This document shows positions 8,065-15,791 of a stretch of DNA of 34,338 nt, in pieces; positions within the stretch are counted from its first letter, which is position 1, and each line of letters starts with the position of its first letter. The DNA comes from Desulfobacteraceae bacterium (GTDB taxonomy: Bacteria; Desulfobacterota; Desulfobacteria; Desulfobacterales; Desulfobacteraceae), in the NCBI GenBank assembly GCA_015493575.1, contig WGCX01000273.1, positions 1-34,338 of the forward strand. Reading direction: 5' to 3'. Both the position numbers and the translations under genes were made by a program. The notes beneath the pieces are model-generated. The model searched no databases, was not told the origin of the DNA, and worked only from the letters and a program-made list of their open reading frames with translations.

Positions 8065-10134
8065 ATGCTTAAGGATTTAAAAAGGGTCAGAAATATCGGA
8101 ATCAGCGCTCATATTGATTCCGGTAAAACAACACTTACAGAGAGGGTGTTGTTTTATACAAACAGAATTCATCAGATTCACGAGGTGAGGGGAAAAGACG
8201 GAGCAGGAGCTGTCATGGATTCCATGGAGCTTGAGAAAGAGCGGGGAATTACCATTGCTTCGGCTGCTACGCACTGCAAATGGCAGGATCATGATATTAA
8301 TATTATTGATACTCCGGGGCATGTGGATTTTACCGTTGAAGTTGAAAGGTCACTTAGGGTACTTGACGGCGCCATCCTTATTCTGTGCTCGGTTTCAGGT
8401 GTTCAGTCTCAGTCCATTACCGTGAATCAGCAGATGAAAAGATACAAAGTGCCATGCATAGCCTTTGTAAATAAATGTGACAGAAGCGGTGCAAATCCGT
8501 TAAGAGTTGTAAAACAGCTCAAAGATAAACTCGGTCACAATGCGATTCCAATGCAGCTTCCCATTGGCCTCGAGGACAGGCATGAAGGAATTATAGACCT
8601 CATTAAAATGAAAGCTTTTTATTTTGAGGGTGAGAATGGGGAAAAAATTGTTGAAAAAGATATTCCTGCAGATTTAAAGGATGAAGCAGCTGAAAAAAGA
8701 GAAGAAATGATTGATGCTGCTTCCATGTTCTCCGATGAACTGACCGATGCCATTCTTGAAGAAAAAGAGATCAGTGAAGAGATGATCATTGAGGCGGTAA
8801 GAAAGGGAACAATTGAAAGGGAAATGACCCCTGTTTTCATGGGCTCCGCTTATAAAAACAAAGCTGTTCAGCCATTGCTTGATGCTGTTATCAGTTATCT
8901 TCCATCTCCCCTTGATATAGAAAATGAGGCAATTGATCTTGACAATCAGGAGGCTGTTGTACCCCTTGAAAGTGTTTTTGACAAACCAACCGTTGCCCTG
9001 GCATTCAAACTTGAGGACGGGCAATACGGCCAGCTTACCTATATTCGTGTATATCAGGGTGATCTGAAAAAAGGTGACACCCTGATTAACTCAAGAAACG
9101 GTCGAAAATTCAAAGTCGGAAGGCTCATCAGGATGCATTCTTCTGAAATGGAAGATATTGATGAAATTCCGGCAGGCCATATTGCTGCAATGTTTGGTGT
9201 TGACTGCGCATCGGGTGATACATTCATGAGTCCCGGTGTAAATTATACAATGATAGCAATGCATGTGATGGATCCTGTTATTTCTCTTGCCATTAAACCC
9301 GTTGATAATAAATCCCAGATAAATATGTCCAAGGCAATTAACAGGTTTACCAAGGAAGATCCAACCTTTAAAAGTTATGTTGACAAGGAAACCGGCGAAA
9401 CCATCATCCAGGGAATGGGAGAGCTTCATCTTGAAGTGTATGTTGAAAGGATGAAAAGGGAGTATAAGGCTGAAGTGGAAACAGGTCAGCCAAGGGTTGC
9501 ATACAGGGAAACCATTACAAGAAAAGCTGAGTTCAACTATACCCATAAAAAACAGACCGGCGGTGCAGGCCAGTTTGGCCGTGTGGCAGGATTCATGGAA
9601 CCCTGTGAAGATGAATTTGAATTTGTCAATAAAATCACCGGTGGTAAAATTCCAACCCAGTATATACCTGCATGTGAGAAGGGTTTTAAACTCTGTATGG
9701 ACAAAGGACCTAAAATGGAGTTCCCGGTTACCGGAATCAAGGTTACAATCAACGACGGTGCCTTTCACGCAGTGGACTCGTCTGAAATGGCTTTCCAGGC
9801 AGCTGCAAGGGGCGCGTTTCTTGAGGGATATACCAAGGCAAAGCCTGTCATCCATGAACCGATAATGAAAGTGGTTATTGAAACACCCAATGAATTCCAG
9901 GGCTCATGCATGGGACTTATCAACCAGCGCAGGGGGATAATTCTTGGCTCCCAGGAAGAGGGGATGATATCTGTTATTGAATCACAGGTTCCCCTTTCTG
10001 AGATGTTTGGATTTTCTACTGTCTTAAGGTCTGCAACCCAGGGGAAAGCCCAGTTTACGATGGAATTTTTATCTTATAAAATAGTACCCCAGTCCATTGC
10101 AGATGATATTGTTAAGGCAAAAGAAACCAAATAG
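8065..10134 (+). CDS. fusA: elongation factor G, spdEFG1/mitochondrial EF-G1-like
   Basis: EF-G is the GTPase that drives ribosomal translocation. GTPase motifs are AHIDSGKTT (residues 15-23), the switch-I ERGIT, DTPGH near 82 and NKCD near 135. Domains II-V follow, with GELHLEVY and the domain IV segment [13 protein letters not shown]; total 689 residues. The G1 loop reads [13 protein letters not shown] rather than the usual IDAGKTTTTERIL. The stretch [18 protein letters not shown], with [14 protein letters not shown], is typical of mitochondrial EF-G1 and the related spdEFG1 of spirochaetes, planctomycetes and delta-proteobacteria. AAGGAAAAG precedes the ATG. It is not in an rpsL-rpsG-tuf context, which supports a second EF-G paralogue in this genome. 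Confidence 0.95.
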   Translation: MLKDLKRVRNIGISAHIDSGKTTLTERVLFYTNRIHQIHEVRGKDGAGAVMDSMELEKERGITIASAATHCKWQDHDINIIDTPGHVDFTVEVERSLRVLDGAILILCSVSGVQSQSITVNQQMKRYKVPCIAFVNKCDRSGANPLRVVKQLKDKLGHNAIPMQLPIGLEDRHEGIIDLIKMKAFYFEGENGEKIVEKDIPADLKDEAAEKREEMIDAASMFSDELTDAILEEKEISEEMIIEAVRKGTIEREMTPVFMGSAYKNKAVQPLLDAVISYLPSPLDIENEAIDLDNQEAVVPLESVFDKPTVALAFKLEDGQYGQLTYIRVYQGDLKKGDTLINSRNGRKFKVGRLIRMHSSEMEDIDEIPAGHIAAMFGVDCASGDTFMSPGVNYTMIAMHVMDPVISLAIKPVDNKSQINMSKAINRFTKEDPTFKSYVDKETGETIIQGMGELHLEVYVERMKREYKAEVETGQPRVAYRETITRKAEFNYTHKKQTGGAGQFGRVAGFMEPCEDEFEFVNKITGGKIPTQYIPACEKGFKLCMDKGPKMEFPVTGIKVTINDGAFHAVDSSEMAFQAAARGAFLEGYTKAKPVIHEPIMKVVIETPNEFQGSCMGLINQRRGIILGSQEEGMISVIESQVPLSEMFGFSTVLRSATQGKAQFTMEFLSYKIVPQSIADDIVKAKETK

Positions 10135-10135
10135 T

Positions 10136-10273
10136 GTCCGACAGAAAATTTAAAAATTCTGGTATAACGGCCATGAGGCCGATCTGGTTACTCCCGGACA
10201 GCCTCAAAGAATCAAAGATTTGACAAATATTGAAACTCTTACTCTGAAAGGAATTTTACAGGAGTTTCTTATA
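10136..10273 (+). repeat. GCCATGAGGC intergenic repeat, copy A
   Basis: It fills the fusA-ATPase gap. TATAACGGCCATGAGGC starts at 10163, AATCAAAGATTTGACAAA follows at about 10210, and AATTTTACAGGAGTTTC ends it at about 10268. A degenerate AT-rich module precedes it (10144-10160). The same blocks recur in the same order in the other copies listed here. Confidence 0.65.
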
Positions 10274-10290
10274 AAAAAAGAGAGGTAAAA

Positions 10291-10992
10291 ATGCTTAGAA
10301 CGGATCTCACAAAAAAAAGCCCGGCTATCAGGATAATGGGTATGGAGAATCTTCACAAGGGAAAATTCGGGACAGTGCTTTCAAGAGCCGGAGTCGGCAA
10401 GACACAATTTCTTGTCCATGTTGCTCTTTCATGGCTTCTTGAAGGAGACAATATACTTCACATAAGCCTTGATGATCCAATGGATAAGATAAATATAAGA
10501 TATAAGGAAGCTTATTTTACCCTTGTCGACAGCATCGGATATGTTGATCCCCAGAAAGCACAGCGCCTGTGGGAAGATATTGATCTGTGCAAAACAGGAA
10601 TAAGTTACAATGAATCAACTTTTGCCCCTGAAAAATTAAGGGACTATCTGCATAGTTTTAAAAAAGAAGACTTGAGAATGCCAGCAATGATGGTTGTTGA
10701 CGGCCTGCATTTTGGCAGTGAAATGACTGGAGATTTCCTTGAAAACCTTGATAAACTCAAGGCCATATCCGATGATTTTTCCATTGCTTTATGGTTTTCA
10801 ATGCGGACCCACCGTGATGAGCCTTTAAGTGAAGATGGTTATCCAAAACCATTTGAAATCGTTGAGAAGCGTTTTGACAAAGCTGTTTTTCTAAATCCCA
10901 ATGAAAACATGATAGAGGCAGTTATATTAAAAGACGGCGAAAAAACCGATAAAAAATACCTTCTTGACCCTGCCACCATGATGATATATTGA
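10291..10992 (+). CDS. RecA/KaiC-superfamily P-loop ATPase of unknown role
   Basis: This 233-residue soluble protein has a RecA-like core. The Walker A is SRAGVGKT (residues 31-38), which keeps GVGKT but replaces the first Gly of the canonical GxxxxGKT with Ser. ILHISLDDP near residue 55 follows, and the Walker B MMVVDG has Asp137. The C-terminal part has strand-rich KDGEKTDKKYLLDP. It resembles KaiC/RadA/GvpD-type ATPases but lacks their extra domains and zinc finger. AGAGG lies upstream of the ATG. A strong intrinsic terminator follows at 11003, so it ends its own transcript. The next gene is an actin-like protein, but no proven link exists. Function unknown. Confidence 0.75.
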   Translation: MLRTDLTKKSPAIRIMGMENLHKGKFGTVLSRAGVGKTQFLVHVALSWLLEGDNILHISLDDPMDKINIRYKEAYFTLVDSIGYVDPQKAQRLWEDIDLCKTGISYNESTFAPEKLRDYLHSFKKEDLRMPAMMVVDGLHFGSEMTGDFLENLDKLKAISDDFSIALWFSMRTHRDEPLSEDGYPKPFEIVEKRFDKAVFLNPNENMIEAVILKDGEKTDKKYLLDPATMMIY

Positions 10993-11002
10993 TTATTTTC
11001 CT

Positions 11003-11034
11003 GAGCCTTCATTCTTTTGAAGGCTCTTTTTTTT
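11003..11034 (+). terminator. intrinsic terminator after the P-loop ATPase gene
   Basis: GAGCCTTC (11003-11010) and GAAGGCTC (11019-11026) form a perfect 8-bp stem with an 8-base loop. Eight T residues follow (11027-11034). It lies 11 bases after the stop codon. This is a classic Rho-independent terminator. Confidence 0.9.
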
Positions 11035-11037
11035 ATC

Positions 11038-11116
11038 ATAATCTTTGATTGTTTGAGGTAAATCCAGGCCAATCCAGATCCGCCTCATATCGGTTATTTA
11101 AAATTTTCGATCCTAA
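11038..11116 (-). repeat. GCCATGAGGC intergenic repeat, copy B
   Basis: Read on the minus strand it starts with the module TTAGGATCGAAAATTTTAA (11098-11116). It continues ATAACCGATATGAGGC, GATCTGG and CCTCAAACAATCAAAGATT, stopping right at the terminator. This copy shows that the GGATCG module directly precedes the ATAACGG block. Confidence 0.65.
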
Positions 11117-11160
11117 TGTTTTACATAAAATTTATGTCTGAGATTTATATCCCACCTGCC

Positions 11161-11190
11161 TTGACTATGACTGTTTTATAGTGCTATTCT
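11161..11190 (+). promoter_or_regulatory. possible promoter for the actin-like gene and larB
   Basis: TTGACT (11161-11166) and TATTCT (11185-11190) are 18 bases apart, about 240 bases before the start codon. Both boxes are imperfect. The long leader would include the paired TCATGAATTT direct repeats. Confidence 0.3.
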
Positions 11191-11430
11191 CCATTCTTAA
11201 GAAAGAATTCCAAAAAAAACGGGCAAACACGCATTATAATCAAAAGAGATCTTTGTATAATGTTCAAATTAGTTTTCATGAATTTGTATTGGAAAAGGCT
11301 ATATTTTTAACCTCATGAATTTATAGAACTTTCTTGAGTGTTCAGTTGAGGTTGTCGTGGAAAACCGGCGATAAAGTTTGTTTTGCAAAGGTCTCACACA
11401 GGGAAACGGTCAAGCATAAGGAGAATAACC

Positions 11431-12597
11431 ATGGAAATTGTGGGAATTGATGTTGGATTTGGATTCACAAAAGCCTTTAACGGTAAAAATTCTGTTATTT
11501 TTAAATCACTTGTGGGAGATCCTGCGGATATACAGTTTAATTCTTCAATAGGGGAGAGTTCATCTGCCTCAAATCTTCATGTGACCATAGATAATAAATC
11601 GTATTTTGTAGGGAATTATGCGGAACTTCAATCCAACGTACGTGATTTTACACTTGATCAGAATAAATTGATAACGGATTTCGCTAAAATTCTTGCTGTC
11701 ACTGCAGCAGGAGTGTGCTGTGAAGATGTTACTTCCATGAATGTTGTTTCAGGCCTTCCCGTTGGATTTTTAAAAAGGGATTATAAAAAATTTACAGATA
11801 TTATACAGGGCAGCCATGAGATCACTTTCCATTACCAGAATGGAAAAGATGTCAGGAAAAAAATTCATATCAATAAAATTCATATGATCCCCCAGCCAAT
11901 CGGAAGTCTTTTTAACCTTATTATGAACGATAATGGGCAGATTGGAGACAAAACTCTTGCCATGCAGAAACTCGGAGTTGTTGATATAGGATTCAGAACA
12001 ACTGATTTCAGTATATTTGACCACCTTCAATATGTGGAAAGAAGCTCCACAACCATGGATACCGGTATATCAAAATGTTTTTCTGTGATTGCAAATAAGT
12101 TGAGGCGGGAAAGCGGTGTTAATATTGAACTTTACAGGATGTTTAAATATATTGAATCAGGCATGATAAAAATCAGGGGGAAAGAATATAATATTTCCAA
12201 TCTCAAACAAAGAGTTTATACCCACGCAGCTTCTGCCATTGCAGCGGATTTGAACAGGCTCTGGGAAGATGACTGGGATATCGATTCCATCATACTTTCA
12301 GGTGGTGGCAGCATGGAACTTGCAGAATATATTCAGTCCCGGGTGGAAGGAAATGTTATCCCTGTTTCAATAAATAAAGATGCAAGATTGAACAATGTCC
12401 AGGGCTATTTAAAATTCGGAAGGTATAAATGGGGATACACACCTTCATTATCCACCCATTCAGATGATAAAAATGGTGTCCGCACAGATAAAAAAAACGA
12501 TAATTATCAGGACCAAATTGTAAATGATTCCTCTGAAAATAAAAATAATGAAGTCAGTAAAAATCCAAAGGGGCTTGGATGGCTCAAACGACAATAA
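11431..12597 (+). CDS. ParM/Alp-like bacterial actin homologue
   Basis: The 388-residue protein has the actin/Hsp70 nucleotide-binding motifs. Phosphate-1 is GIDVGFGFTKA (residues 5-15), phosphate-2 is VVDIGFRTTDFS near 184, and the adenosine loop is IILSGGGSMEL near 288. The layout matches the ParM/StbA and archaeal Ta0583-like (ALP_N) family of filament-forming segregation proteins. The ATG at 11431 was chosen over an upstream in-frame start at 11383 because AAGGAG lies seven bases before it. From about residue 335 a polar, disordered Asp/Asn/Lys-rich tail ends in GLGWLKRQ, which could be a partner-binding peptide. No ParR-like DNA-binding gene is adjacent, and larB follows 36 bases downstream. 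It could segregate a replicon, organise the cell, or do something else. Confidence 0.82.
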   Translation: MEIVGIDVGFGFTKAFNGKNSVIFKSLVGDPADIQFNSSIGESSSASNLHVTIDNKSYFVGNYAELQSNVRDFTLDQNKLITDFAKILAVTAAGVCCEDVTSMNVVSGLPVGFLKRDYKKFTDIIQGSHEITFHYQNGKDVRKKIHINKIHMIPQPIGSLFNLIMNDNGQIGDKTLAMQKLGVVDIGFRTTDFSIFDHLQYVERSSTTMDTGISKCFSVIANKLRRESGVNIELYRMFKYIESGMIKIRGKEYNISNLKQRVYTHAASAIAADLNRLWEDDWDIDSIILSGGGSMELAEYIQSRVEGNVIPVSINKDARLNNVQGYLKFGRYKWGYTPSLSTHSDDKNGVRTDKKNDNYQDQIVNDSSENKNNEVSKNPKGLGWLKRQ

Positions 12598-12633
12598 GCA
12601 TTATAATGACAGCGGGAAATAAATTTCAAAGCT

Positions 12634-13398
12634 ATGAATAATAAAAGACTTACTGATATTCTTAACAGTATAGCAGAGGGCAGTCTGTCTCCCACAGATG
12701 CGGAAAATCTCCTTGACAAACTTGCCTTTGAGGATATCAATTATGCACATATTGACCATCACCGTTCCATTAGAAAAGGCTTCCCCGAGGTTATATTCGG
12801 TCAGGGCAAAACCAGTTCCCAGATTATTGGCATTATTAATTCAATGTTAAACGAAGAAGATATAATCATGGTGACCAGAATTGAAAAAGAAAAAGCCATG
12901 ATTGTGAAAAAGGAATTTGAAAAGGCCTGCTTTCATGAGGATGCACGCATCCTTCTGATAAAACAGAAAGAACCTGAAATTTTGGCAAAAGGAGAAATTC
13001 TTGTTATATCGGCCGGAACTTCGGACATACCCGTAGCAAAGGAAGCTTTTATTACCGCAGGCATAATGGGGAACAAGGTATCTTCTGTTTTTGATGTAGG
13101 GGTTGCAGGAATACACAGGCTTTTTGCCCACAGGAAATTAATTGAACAGGCCTCAGTTCTCATTGTGGTTGCAGGTATGGAAGGAGCTCTGCCAAGTGTG
13201 GTTGCAGGTATGGTTAAAGCGCCTGTTATTGCAGTGCCAACAAGTATCGGCTATGGGACCAATCTCGGCGGAATGACAGCTCTTCTTGGCATGCTTAATT
13301 CCTGTTGCCCCAATATTGCAGTGGTAAATATTGATAATGGATTCGGAGCCGGTTATATGGCTTCAGCAATCAATCAGATGACAATACCATGTGGATGA
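12634..13398 (+). CDS. larB: LarB, pyridinium-3,5-biscarboxylate mononucleotide synthase
   Basis: LarB carboxylates nicotinic acid adenine dinucleotide and hydrolyses its phosphoanhydride, the first step in building the nickel-pincer nucleotide cofactor of lactate racemase and related LarA enzymes. The 254-residue protein shows the N-terminal LSPTDAENLL helix and DHHRSIRKGFPEVIFGQGK near residue 42. The PurE-like C-terminal domain has VISAGTSDIPVAKEA near 129, VAGMEGALPSVVAG near 180 and VPTSIGYGTNLGG near 203. It follows the actin-like gene closely. larC, larE and larA are not in this window, so the rest of the pathway must be elsewhere or absent. Family assignment is firm. Confidence 0.92.
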   Translation: MNNKRLTDILNSIAEGSLSPTDAENLLDKLAFEDINYAHIDHHRSIRKGFPEVIFGQGKTSSQIIGIINSMLNEEDIIMVTRIEKEKAMIVKKEFEKACFHEDARILLIKQKEPEILAKGEILVISAGTSDIPVAKEAFITAGIMGNKVSSVFDVGVAGIHRLFAHRKLIEQASVLIVVAGMEGALPSVVAGMVKAPVIAVPTSIGYGTNLGGMTALLGMLNSCCPNIAVVNIDNGFGAGYMASAINQMTIPCG

Positions 13399-13474
13399 AC
13401 TGACTTCCAGAATGTAAAGTTATTTTTTTGAGTGGGTTTTTAAACAAGGGTTTGCTCTCTGCCCTGACATGGAC

Positions 13475-14485
13475 TCATATATTGTAGATATCCGGCTTGA
13501 ATAATTGTAGATTTTCAGGTTTTGTGTACCATTTGATACAAAGGTCAAGTCCTTTTTTAAATCCCTCAATTCCTGCAAATTCCGGCTTCCACTCAGTAAG
13601 TTCCATAATTTTCCTGTTTTCAGCCCAGAGCCTGTTGACTTCACTTTTTTCTGGCCTTAATCTCTGTTTATCCGATAAAATTTCAATTTCTGCATTCATC
13701 AACCCGGCAATGAGTTCTGCAGTTTTTCCAATGGAAATTTCAAAATTACTTCCTGCATTCATCACTTCACCAACGGAATTGTCAGATTCTGCCACTTTAA
13801 TAAAAGCCTCTGTTATGTCATTAACAAAATTGAAATCTCTTGTGGGCGTGAGGGCTCCAAGTTTAATTTTTCTGTTTCCCTTTGCGATCTGACTTATCAG
13901 AGTCGGGATAACGGCACGCAGAGACTGCCTTGGACCATATGTGTTAAAGGGACGTATTGTTGCCACGGGAAGATTGAATGATGTGAAAAAAGACCATGCC
14001 ATCTGATCGGCTCCTATTTTTGAAGCAGAATATGGGGACTGGCCCTGGAGGGGGTGATCCTCTGTTATGGGTACAAACTTTGCCGTACCGTAAACTTCAC
14101 TTGTTGAGGTATGAATAATTTTTTCAATATCGTTTGCCCTTGCAGCCTGCAGAATATTCAAAGTGCCATTGATATTTGTATCAACGTATGTTGCAGGGGA
14201 ATGATAAGAATAGGGAATGGCAATCAGGGCAGCAAGATGGAATATGATATTGCAGTCTTTCACAGCTTTGTTGACACCAAATGGGTCCCGTATATCACCG
14301 GTGAAAATTTCCAGTCTTTTTTTTATTTCTTTTGAAGAATGATCCAGCCATCCCCAGCTGTTAAAAGAGTTATAGAAAACAAATGCTTTTACACGGTATC
14401 CTCTTTTAACAAGTTTTTCCGTAAGATGAGAGCCGATGAATCCGTCTGCGCCTGTTACAAGTATTTTTTTGTTTTCAAGCTCCAT
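13475..14485 (-). CDS. NAD-dependent sugar-nucleotide 4,6-dehydratase/epimerase, LegB-like
   Basis: This is an extended short-chain dehydrogenase of 336 residues. It has the NAD-binding GADGFIGSH (residues 12-20), the catalytic TSTSEVYG Ser/Thr, and the YSASK Tyr/Lys near 152. NTYGPRQ near 185 and TRDFNFVNDI near 212 are typical of UDP-sugar 4,6-dehydratases. AFVFYNSFNSWGWLDH near residue 34 is the hallmark of the LegB subfamily, which makes the UDP-4-keto-6-deoxy sugar on the way to legionaminic-acid-type sugars. No other leg/neu or glycosyltransferase genes are nearby, so it is an orphan. AGGA precedes the ATG, and repeat copy C sits directly upstream. Exact substrate uncertain. Confidence 0.85.
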   Translation of the reverse strand: MELENKKILVTGADGFIGSHLTEKLVKRGYRVKAFVFYNSFNSWGWLDHSSKEIKKRLEIFTGDIRDPFGVNKAVKDCNIIFHLAALIAIPYSYHSPATYVDTNINGTLNILQAARANDIEKIIHTSTSEVYGTAKFVPITEDHPLQGQSPYSASKIGADQMAWSFFTSFNLPVATIRPFNTYGPRQSLRAVIPTLISQIAKGNRKIKLGALTPTRDFNFVNDITEAFIKVAESDNSVGEVMNAGSNFEISIGKTAELIAGLMNAEIEILSDKQRLRPEKSEVNRLWAENRKIMELTEWKPEFAGIEGFKKGLDLCIKWYTKPENLQLFKPDIYNI

Positions 14486-14500
14486 GTTTTATCCTGCCGT

Positions 14501-14744
14501 TTAAAATTTTTGATCCTTATATATATGAAACTCCTGTAAAGTTCTTTTAAGAATCAGGGCTGGCTGCGCTCCTGCTGCCCAATACCTGTAAGAGACTTTG
14601 ATTATTAGAGATCGTATGAGAGTCTCAGTACCAGCACATGGCCGTTTCTAAGAAAGAGCTCATTTTGACATAGTCATAAATACTCTCTTTATGTACGTTG
14701 TGAGGCTCTGTAACGCAGTCCAGCTCGGCCTCATGGCCGTTATA
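14501..14744 (-). repeat. GCCATGAGGC intergenic repeat, copy C (longest)
   Basis: Nearly all of the 445-base gap 14486-14930 is this element. Read on the minus strand it runs ATAACGGCCATGAGGCCG (from 14744), CTGGACTGCGTTACAGAGCC, and a TGTCAAAATGAGCTCTTTCT block. Then come a second AAACGGCCATGTG block, TTTACAGGAGTTTCATATA, and finally the AGGATCAAAAATTTTAA module (14501-14518). It ends 16 bases before the dehydratase start codon. 14745-14930 shows no further feature I can name. Confidence 0.7.
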
Positions 14745-14930
14745 TCGTGTGATGCTTAAAGAAAAAGCCGGATTTTATTACAGAAGGTAAGGGAAAACAA
14801 GAACTTAATTACACATAAGGCTCAGATTGCAGACTGAAAATACGCAATCTTTTTTTAACCAATATTATTGCTTATCCTGAATTTGACCGCAATTGCAGTG
14901 TTCTGCAAAGGTTTTATTTTTCATAAAGAC

Positions 14931-15022
14931 TGGCGGAGAAAGAGAGATTCGAACTCTCGATGGACTATAACGCCCATACTCGCTTAGCAGGCGAGCGCCT
15001 TCAGCCACTCGGCCATTTCTCC
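14931..15022 (-). tRNA. tRNA-Ser(GCU)
   Basis: On the minus strand the acceptor stem GGAGAAA/TTTCTCC, discriminator G and encoded CCA are present. The anticodon stem-loop is CTCGC-CTGCTAA-GCGAG with anticodon GCT. A long variable arm and the TTCGAAT T-loop mark it as a class II serine tRNA. It lies 20 bases downstream of the second tRNA-Ser and is probably co-transcribed with it. Confidence 0.97.
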
Positions 15023-15042
15023 GTATTGATAATTGAATATTC

Positions 15043-15130
15043 TGGCGGAGGAGGTAGGATTCGAACCCACGGAGCTTTGACACTCAACGGTTTTCAAGAC
15101 CGCCGCCTTCAACCACTCGGCCACTCCTCC
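15043..15130 (-). tRNA. tRNA-Ser(UGA)
   Basis: On the minus strand the acceptor stem is GGAGGAG/CTCCTCC with discriminator G and encoded CCA. The anticodon arm is GCGGT-CTTGAAA-ACCGT, giving anticodon TGA. A long variable arm and GGTTCGAATCC T-arm complete a class II serine tRNA. It is the first gene of a two-tRNA transcript. Confidence 0.97.
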
Positions 15131-15145
15131 AAAACAATAAACGGG

Positions 15146-15174
15146 CTTATACCATTTTGATATATTTTGGTCAA
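15146..15174 (-). promoter_or_regulatory. sigma-70 promoter of the tRNA-Ser pair
   Basis: On the minus strand TTGACC (15169-15174) and TATAAG (15146-15151) are separated by exactly 17 bases. A CCCG discriminator follows directly, which is typical of stable-RNA promoters under stringent control. The start would be only about ten bases before the first tRNA. Confidence 0.65.
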
Positions 15175-15314
15175 TAGTCAAATTAGATTTTTTAAATATG
15201 AAAAAAACTTGCAAAATATTAAAATAAGTGTATGTTTCTGTTTACAGAAACAAAGGCAATGGTACGGGTGAAAAGGACATAAATAATAAATTATGCGGGT
15301 TAACAGGAAAAAAT

Positions 15315-15587
15315 ATGCCGCTTGACAGGGAACTTTTAGAAGTAATTGCATCCATAAAAAATTTAGATGACCTTGAAACTTTTTTTGAGGAGATTATGAC
15401 TCCTGCCGAACTTGTTGACATTTCACTGAGATGGAAGCTTCTTGTGGAGCTGCATCATGGTGTGGCGCAGAGAAAAATAGCTGATAAATTCGGTATAAGT
15501 CTCTGTAAAATAACAAGGGGTTCCAGAATTTTAAAGAAAAAGGAATCGGTTGCCTTGAATATTTTAAATGATTTACATCCTTTGTAA
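15315..15587 (+). CDS. TrpR/YerC-like DNA-binding regulator
   Basis: This 90-residue protein belongs to the TrpR-related superfamily. MTPAELVDISLRWKL near residue 34 is the dimerisation helix pair. VAQRKIADKFGISLCKITRG near 56 is the helix-turn-helix, close to the SQRELAE..GVSIATITRG of TrpR. I start at the ATG at 15315, which has AGGA just upstream, rather than the in-frame GTG at 15228, whose extra 29 residues look unlike the family. It may repress a tryptophan or aromatic pathway; whether it binds tryptophan cannot be seen. The next gene is a CoA ligase of the phenylacetate type, some 200 bases on, so local control of that operon is possible. Its stop codon is the first three bases of repeat copy D. 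Confidence 0.82.
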   Translation: MPLDRELLEVIASIKNLDDLETFFEEIMTPAELVDISLRWKLLVELHHGVAQRKIADKFGISLCKITRGSRILKKKESVALNILNDLHPL

Positions 15588-15678
15588 CTGCCATGGGGCC
15601 AAGCTGAACTATGTTACAGCGCCTCACAATAAAAAAAGAAACCCAAATTCTAAAAAGGGAATTTACAGGAGTTTCATA
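15585..15678 (+). repeat. GCCATGAGGC intergenic repeat, copy D
   Basis: It begins TAACTGCCATGGGGC, whose TAA is the stop codon of the TrpR-like gene. It continues AAGCTGAACTATGTTACAG (as in copy E) and GCCTCAC, then ends GGAATTTACAGGAGTTTCATA. The middle part is shortened relative to copy C. Confidence 0.65.
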
Positions 15679-15791
15679 GTGTTTTGCATTGCGTGATTTT
15701 TTATTAAAACAAGATAAACAAAGAATGTAGTAGATATGTTGTAATCTGAAATTTGAATTACAGCTGAGTTTAGAAATGAAGGAGAAAAGGA

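Larger units (their letters stand above)
10993..11430. other. 438 bp gap upstream of the actin-like gene
   Basis: No gene is seen here. It holds a terminator (11003-11034), repeat copy B (11038-11116), a perfect odd palindrome ACATAAA-A-TTTATGT (11123-11137), and a possible promoter TTGACT-18-TATTCT (11161-11190). There is also a 10-base palindrome TTCTTAAGAA near 11196 and two direct copies of TCATGAATTT (11276-11285 and 11313-11322). Confidence 0.5.

Noticed and set aside
9091-9855. 254-codon minus-strand frame opposite fusA
   Set aside because: It lies wholly antisense to conserved EF-G sequence, is Cys/His/Phe-rich like a shadow frame, and has no ribosome site.
14865-15214. Minus-strand frames across the two tRNA-Ser genes
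   Set aside because: They are read through tRNA sequence (for example EMAEWLKAL from the D-arm), a well-known false-ORF pattern.
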